DNA of 64,000 nucleotides from JAIBBD01 sp041390685 (GTDB taxonomy: Bacteria; Chloroflexota; Dehalococcoidia; UBA2979): positions 124,001-188,000 of the forward strand of contig JAWKPL010000001.1 in NCBI GenBank assembly GCA_041390685.1, given 5' to 3'. The position numbers were made by a program, and so were the translations under genes. Numbering within the stretch: the stretch's first letter is position 1; each line of letters begins with the position of its first letter. Shown here in pieces: positions 59,987 through 64,000 of the stretch. The notes beneath the pieces are model-generated. The model was not told where the DNA came from and did not search any database. It saw only the letters and a program-made list of their open reading frames with translations.

Positions 59987-60793
59987 GTGCGGACGCAGGT
60001 CACGCTGTCGACGGACCACCTGATCTACGAGAAGGATGCGGAGAAGAAGCGGGCGTACATCACGTTCAACCGCCCGGAGCGGATGAACGCGATCAGCATG
60101 GAGATGAACCGTGGCATCAGCGAGGCCATGGAGGACTTCAACAACGACCCTGAGATGTGGATCGTCATCTTCACGGGGGCGGGCGAGCGGGCGTTCTGCG
60201 CGGGGGCTGACCTCGGTAGCACGATCCCGAACGCGACGGCGAATGCGCGGTCGGAGCCGCTGCAGGTGAACGAGCACCGGTCATTCGACCGGGTGTTCAA
60301 GCCGATCCTGGCGGCGGTGAACGGGTTCTGCATCGCGGGCGGGCTCGAAATGATGCAAGGGATGGACATCCGCATCGCCTCTGAGAACGCGACGTTCGGC
60401 CTGGGCGAGGTGCGATGGGGCATCGTGCCCTCGGGCGGGTCGCACGTGCGGCTGCCGCGGCAGATCCCGTGGGCGTGGGCGATGGAGCTGCTAATGACGG
60501 GGCAGCGGATCACGGCGCAGCAGGCGTACAACTGCGGGCTGGTGAACCGCGTGGTGGCGCCGGACCAGCTGATGGCGGAGACGGAGCGGTTCGCGGACAT
60601 GATCTGCGACAACGGCCCGCTCGCGGTGCGCACGGCGAAGGAGATCGCGGTGCGCGCCTCGATGGGGATGTCGTGGGAGCAGGGCTTCGCGCTGGAGTCC
60701 GTGCTCGCGACGCGCGCGTTCGGCAGCGAGGACGCGGTCGAGGGGCCGAAGGCGTTCATGGAAAAGCGGAAGCCGAACTTCAAGGGACGGTAG
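59987..60793 (+). CDS. enoyl-CoA hydratase with complete active site
   Basis: The 268-residue crotonase-fold protein has N-R-P-E-R-M-N-A-I near residue 27, C-A-G-A-D-L-G near 68, G-G-L-E-M-M with the first catalytic Glu and F-G-L-G-E-V-R-W-G with the second, then P-S-G-G. Of the three crotonases in the window it is the only one with both glutamates, so it is the best candidate for a true hydratase. GTG 59987 has AAGGAGTGA 5 bases upstream. The C-terminus K-R-K-P-N-F-K-G-R is typical. Confidence 0.93.
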   Translation: MRTQVTLSTDHLIYEKDAEKKRAYITFNRPERMNAISMEMNRGISEAMEDFNNDPEMWIVIFTGAGERAFCAGADLGSTIPNATANARSEPLQVNEHRSFDRVFKPILAAVNGFCIAGGLEMMQGMDIRIASENATFGLGEVRWGIVPSGGSHVRLPRQIPWAWAMELLMTGQRITAQQAYNCGLVNRVVAPDQLMAETERFADMICDNGPLAVRTAKEIAVRASMGMSWEQGFALESVLATRAFGSEDAVEGPKAFMEKRKPNFKGR

Positions 60794-60991
60794 CGGCGCC
60801 CCGCCTCGAACGCGGGTCGAGGCAGGGAGCACCACGCGCGGGTCATCGACGAGGCGCTCCATCGCGAGACGGCGGAGCGCCTCTCACATTCGCTATACAG
60901 AGGAAGGCGGCGGCGGTACCGTATGCGCCGTGTGTACCCGTCGCCCCGCGAGCGGGCGATTTGTGTCGAGCCGAACTGAGGGAGGACAACA

Positions 60992-61741
60992 GTGGCCGGG
61001 GTGCTGGACGGACAGGTAGCGATTGTGACCGGCGGGTCGCGCGGCATCGGCCGGGCGATTTCGATCGAGCTGGCGAAGCAGGGCGCGACGGTGGCCGTGA
61101 ACTACCACTCGAACGCGGACGCGGCGAACGCGGTCGTGAGCGAGATCGAAGGCGCCGGCGGGAAGGCGAAGGCGTACCAGGCGGACGTTTCCGACTACGA
61201 CCAGTCGAAGGCGATGGTCGAGCAGATCATCGCTGACCTCGGGCCGGTGCGGATCCTGATCAACAATGCGGGTGCGACGGCCGACCGGACGCTCGCGCGG
61301 ATGACGCCCGACGAGTGGCGGAAGCCGATCGCGACGAACGTCGACAGCCTCTACAACATGACGAGCAGCGTGTGGCGCTCGATGGGCGAGGCGGGCGGCG
61401 GCCACGTCGTGAACCTGTCGTCGATCGTCGGCCAGACGGGCCGCGTCGGCCTGGTGAACTATGGCACCTCGAAGGCGGCGGCGATCGGGTTCACCCGGGC
61501 GGCGGCGCGCGAAGGCGCGCGCACCAAGATCCAGGTCAACGCGGTGGCACCGGGGTTCATCGACACCGACATGATCAGCAGCCTGGACGAGGAGGCGCGC
61601 AAGCGCCTCGAGGGCGAGACGCTCATCGGGCGGCTGGGCAACGCGCAGGAGATCGCGGCGGTCGTGCGGTTCATCGTGTGCGAAGGCACGTACATGACGG
61701 GCGCCGTGCTCGACGTGAACGGCGGTATGTTCATCGGGTAG
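60992..61741 (+). CDS. short-chain dehydrogenase, FabG/PhaB-type 3-oxoacyl reductase
   Basis: The 249-residue protein has the cofactor loop T-G-G-S-R-G-I-G near residue 13, N-N-A-G near 90, the catalytic Ser in N-L-S-S-I near 138, and Y-G-T-S-K near 154. Reduces 3-ketoacyl-ACP or -CoA with NADPH. N-Y-H-S after beta-2 favours NADPH. It lies in a catabolic context, so the CoA ester is as likely as ACP. GTG 60992 follows GGAGGA. A terminator follows. Confidence 0.92.
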   Translation: MAGVLDGQVAIVTGGSRGIGRAISIELAKQGATVAVNYHSNADAANAVVSEIEGAGGKAKAYQADVSDYDQSKAMVEQIIADLGPVRILINNAGATADRTLARMTPDEWRKPIATNVDSLYNMTSSVWRSMGEAGGGHVVNLSSIVGQTGRVGLVNYGTSKAAAIGFTRAAAREGARTKIQVNAVAPGFIDTDMISSLDEEARKRLEGETLIGRLGNAQEIAAVVRFIVCEGTYMTGAVLDVNGGMFIG

Positions 61742-61763
61742 CAGGGCTGCAACGGCACCCAGG

Positions 61764-61795
61764 AACGGGCCCCCGGCAGTGCCAGGGGCCCGTTT
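61764..61795 (+). terminator. intrinsic terminator after the FabG-type gene
   Basis: AACGGGCCCC and GGGGCCCGTT form a 10-bp stem with an 11-base loop, ending in TTTCGTG. Confidence 0.7.
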
Positions 61796-62031
61796 CGTGT
61801 GCCTCGGAGAGCTGGCGCCCAACTCCGCGGTCGTGGCCGCCGTTCCTCCCGCGTCGCGGCCCGTTCTACACAGAAGACCTCTCATCGCGGATTCGTTACA
61901 CCTCGCGGCCGGCGAGCAAGTCGCAAGCCTGGCGTGATACCGACGGCGTGGGCGTTAGCGGCGCGGGGCCTCCGACGTGGGATGGTGCGTGGAAGCCGCC
62001 GAGGGAGGGTGGCCGGGAGAGGAGATCGAGG

Positions 62032-62187
62032 ATGCTGGGTCTGTTGCTACTCGCGGTGCTGTTGCTGCTGCTGTTCGGGGTGCTCGGGGTCTCGGTGAGC
62101 CCGCTGTTCTTCATCCTGCTGGTCGTGGTGCTGGTGCTGGCGCTGGGTGGAGGTGTGTACGGCGGACGCGGACGCGGCTGGTACTGA
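62032..62187 (+). CDS. small hydrophobic membrane protein, 51 aa
   Basis: Two near-continuous helices (about 2-20 and 24-41) built of Leu, Val and Ile are followed by a Gly/Arg tail (Y-G-G-R-G-R-G-W-Y). AGGAG 8-12 bases before ATG 62032 supports translation. A hairpin terminator follows. The plan resembles DUF3309-like and lipid-bilayer micro-proteins, but I cannot name the family. Confidence 0.65.
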   Translation: MLGLLLLAVLLLLLFGVLGVSVSPLFFILLVVVLVLALGGGVYGGRGRGWY

Positions 62188-62213
62188 TCGACCTCACGCG
62201 TGCGAGACTCCGG

Positions 62214-62240
62214 AGAGCCGGCCCTCGGGCCGGCTCTTCT
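62214..62240 (+). terminator. intrinsic terminator after the 51-aa gene
   Basis: GAGCCGGCCC and GGGCCGGCTC form a 9- to 10-bp stem with a tight loop, followed by TTCT. Confidence 0.7.
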
Positions 62241-62398
62241 GCGTGCTCGCGACCCGGCGGGCGACCCGAGCTCTGCATCCACGATCGTTGTCGTCGCTCG
62301 CCTCTAGACACCAGCACCCGCGCGGTGGGTATGATGCGGCGCAGCCAAAGACGGTCTGATGGCAGGGCTCGCGGGTCGAGCCAGTAGAAGGGTGGATC

Positions 62399-63658
62399 AT
62401 GACCAAAGGTTCTGGACTGCTCCGCAACAAGTACTCGATCGTCGGGATCGGCGAGACCGAGTTCTCGCGGAACTCGGGGCGGACGACGCGTGCGATGGGC
62501 AGCGAGGCGATCAAGAAGGCGATTGACGACTCCGGCCTCGACTACGCGAACACGAGCTGGGGCATCACCTGCTACGCGGCTGGTGGCGACGCGGCGGGTT
62601 CGGAGTCGATCGCGAGCGACGTCGGGATCCGGCTCGACTACCAGGTCGACACCTCGGGTGGTGGTTCCTCGACGGAGACGTTGATCTCGGTGGTGCTGGG
62701 TGCGCTGGAGAGCGGCGCGTGCGACGCGATGATCCTGTACCGGACGATGAACGGCCGGACCGGGCTGCGCATGGGCGGCAACCCGCCGACCGGTGTGCGT
62801 GAGCTGGCGCCGTGGATGGCGATGCAGGGCATGAACGTGAACGCGATGCAGATGTACGGCATCGCGAGCCCGTTGAACATGTTCTCGCTCGCCGCTGTGC
62901 GCCACATGCACGAGTACGGGACGACGAGCGAGCAGCTGGCACACGTGAAGGTGGCGCACAGCTACCACGCGTCGAACAACCCGAAGGCGTACTACAAGCA
63001 GCGGCTGACGGTGGACGACGTGATGAACAGCCGTTACATCGCGCGGCCGTTCCACCTCCTGGACTGCTGTGTGGAGACCGACAACGCGGTCGCGCTGGTG
63101 ATCACGGACACCGAGCGGGCGAAGTCGCTGAAGCACAAGCCGGTGGCGATCAAGGGCAACGCCGGCCGTTCGCACCGGTGGGCGCCTGACTACCACTGGA
63201 ACCACGGCCCGGTGCCGCGGTCGGGTGGCATCTACGCGGGTCCGATCGTGTTCGCGAACGCGGGCATCGGTCCGGACGACATCGACGCGACCGGTTCGTA
63301 CGACGCGTTCACCTTCACGGCGATGCTGCAGCTCGAGGGCTTCGGGTTCTGCAAGATCGGCGAGGGTGGTGACTACATCTCGGACGGGACGATCTTCCTC
63401 GGCGGGCGGCGGCCGAACAACACATCGGGCGGCCACCTGTGCGAGACGTACACGCACGGGATGAACATGGTCACCGAGAACGTGCGGCAGCTGCGTGGCG
63501 AGGTGGACGACTACTGCCCGGGCTGGCAGAACGGCGAGCACAGCCACGACTACTCGGAGGGCAAGTGCCGGGCGCTGAAGAACCCGGTGCACACGATGAA
63601 CATGGGCTGGGCGCAGCCTGCGACCGCTTCCGCCCTGATTCTGACCAACGACATTTAG
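62399..63658 (+). CDS. thiolase-fold protein lacking catalytic cysteines (SCP-x/Ltp2-like)
   Basis: The 419-residue thiolase-superfamily protein has V-G-I-G-E-T-E-F near residue 15, Y-D-A-F-T (301-305), and N-T-S-G-G-H (341-346). Where thiolases carry the nucleophilic Cys, it reads V-D-T-S-G-G-G-S-S (83-91), and the C-terminal Cys of G-C-G is also missing (N-M-G-W-A-Q-P-A). The His of the common H-D-x-F-T motif is Tyr301. The Ltp2-type steroid side-chain aldolases of this fold also replace cysteines and use tyrosines, and they need a DUF35 partner, as found here. A retro-aldol or HMG-CoA synthase-like reaction is more likely than thiolysis. Confidence 0.9.
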   Translation: MTKGSGLLRNKYSIVGIGETEFSRNSGRTTRAMGSEAIKKAIDDSGLDYANTSWGITCYAAGGDAAGSESIASDVGIRLDYQVDTSGGGSSTETLISVVLGALESGACDAMILYRTMNGRTGLRMGGNPPTGVRELAPWMAMQGMNVNAMQMYGIASPLNMFSLAAVRHMHEYGTTSEQLAHVKVAHSYHASNNPKAYYKQRLTVDDVMNSRYIARPFHLLDCCVETDNAVALVITDTERAKSLKHKPVAIKGNAGRSHRWAPDYHWNHGPVPRSGGIYAGPIVFANAGIGPDDIDATGSYDAFTFTAMLQLEGFGFCKIGEGGDYISDGTIFLGGRRPNNTSGGHLCETYTHGMNMVTENVRQLRGEVDDYCPGWQNGEHSHDYSEGKCRALKNPVHTMNMGWAQPATASALILTNDI

Positions 63659-63689
63659 CAGCGTCGGGACGAGAAGGAAAGGAAGTTCG

Positions 63690-64000
63690 ATGCCAAGCTG
63701 GCTGAACGCCCAGGTCGTCATCCCCGAGAACGACCACCAGAACCGCCGGTACTTCGAGGAGCAGGGCAAGGGCGAGGGGCTGCGGCTGCCGCACTGCCAG
63801 GACTGCAACCTGATGCACTACCCGATCCGGACGATGTGCCCGGAGTGCCGGAGCACGAACATCGAGTACAAGACGGTGTCCGGCAAGGGCCGCATCTACT
63901 CGTACTTCATCCTGTCCGAGCCGATCCACCCGGCGTTCCACCCGCATCCGGACACCGTGGTGGCGCTGATCGAACTGGATGACCAGCGTGGCGAGGGCAA
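63690..64000 (+). CDS. DUF35 OB-fold/zinc-ribbon acyl-CoA partner protein (3' truncated by window)
   Basis: The first 103 residues are visible. The rubredoxin-like zinc ribbon has C-Q-D-C near residue 36 and C-P-E-C near 49, followed by the OB-fold start G-K-G-R-I-Y-S-Y-F. DUF35 proteins dock onto thiolase-fold enzymes and shape the CoA site. It is preceded by AAAGGAAG and lies 31 bases after the thiolase-fold gene, so one operon is likely. The end is outside the window. Confidence 0.93.
   Translation, partial: MPSWLNAQVVIPENDHQNRRYFEEQGKGEGLRLPHCQDCNLMHYPIRTMCPECRSTNIEYKTVSGKGRIYSYFILSEPIHPAFHPHPDTVVALIELDDQRGEG

Noticed and set aside
1..64000. CRISPR arrays, rRNA operons, transposases and prophage genes
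   Set aside because: No regularly spaced repeats, no rRNA words, and no transposase, integrase or phage structural domain was seen in any frame.

Overview
The window is one high-GC bacterial chromosome segment, densely coded on both strands, with frequent GTG and TTG starts. It looks like Chloroflexota (Dehalococcoidia-like). The reasons are a compact mraZ-to-ftsZ division and cell-wall cluster, a B12-dependent ribonucleotide reductase beside nrdR, RNase Y paired with a YmdB-type phosphodiesterase, a Gram-positive-type SOS box, tRNAs with encoded CCA, and a long run of acyl-CoA catabolism genes with class III CoA-transferases. No 16S rRNA or other decisive taxonomic marker is present, so this placement is an inference.

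Layout. 0-6 kb: a partial protein, tRNA-Ser, a LuxR-type regulator, an orphan solute-binding lipoprotein, a divergent crotonase-fold protein and mogA. 6-22 kb: mraZ, rsmH, ftsL-like, ftsI, murF, mraY, murD, ftsW, murG, murC, ddl, ftsQ, ftsA and ftsZ, nearly all overlapping or touching. A row of 10-bp-phased TGGGG repeats that fits MraZ binding lies upstream. murE and murB are missing from the cluster, and ftsZ is preceded in frame by about 218 codons. 22-29.5 kb: nrdR, nrdJ, a degenerate transglutaminase-like protein, a radical SAM protein, an isoprenyl diphosphate synthase and a DUF4349 lipoprotein. 29.7-37.5 kb: yggS, proC, yggT, inverted yggU, recA with an SOS box in its promoter, rny, a ymdB-like gene, a PHP phosphoesterase, small membrane proteins and tRNA-Asp.

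38-49.5 kb is an accessory stretch. It holds a perfect parS site, a metallo-beta-lactamase-fold hydrolase, a luciferase-like oxidoreductase, a DinB/methyltransferase pair whose second gene appears to start with CTG, a PD-(D/E)xK nuclease of lower GC, and a flavin monooxygenase with an NTF2-like front domain. It also holds a PepSY membrane protein with an overlapping 39-residue gene, a His/Cys-rich exported protein and an ArsR/SRPBCC pair. The PepSY module is bracketed by two 56-bp near-identical direct repeats that fold into strong hairpins.

49.6-64 kb is a catabolic region for CoA-activated organic acids: three crotonases (one at 4.6 kb, two here), two MFS carriers, two paralogous class III CoA-transferases, an orphan peptide/nickel-type binding protein, a double VOC protein, a gamma-carbonic-anhydrase-fold protein, a FabG-type reductase, and a thiolase-fold protein lacking its cysteines followed by a DUF35 partner cut by the window end. 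Together they suggest uptake, CoA transfer, hydration, reduction and carbon-carbon cleavage of an unidentified acid substrate.

From about 38.7 kb onward codon style changes: third positions become strongly G-ending and the word CCTCG(A/G) seems over-represented, except in a few lower-GC genes. That points to mosaic ancestry or to a maintained genome word.
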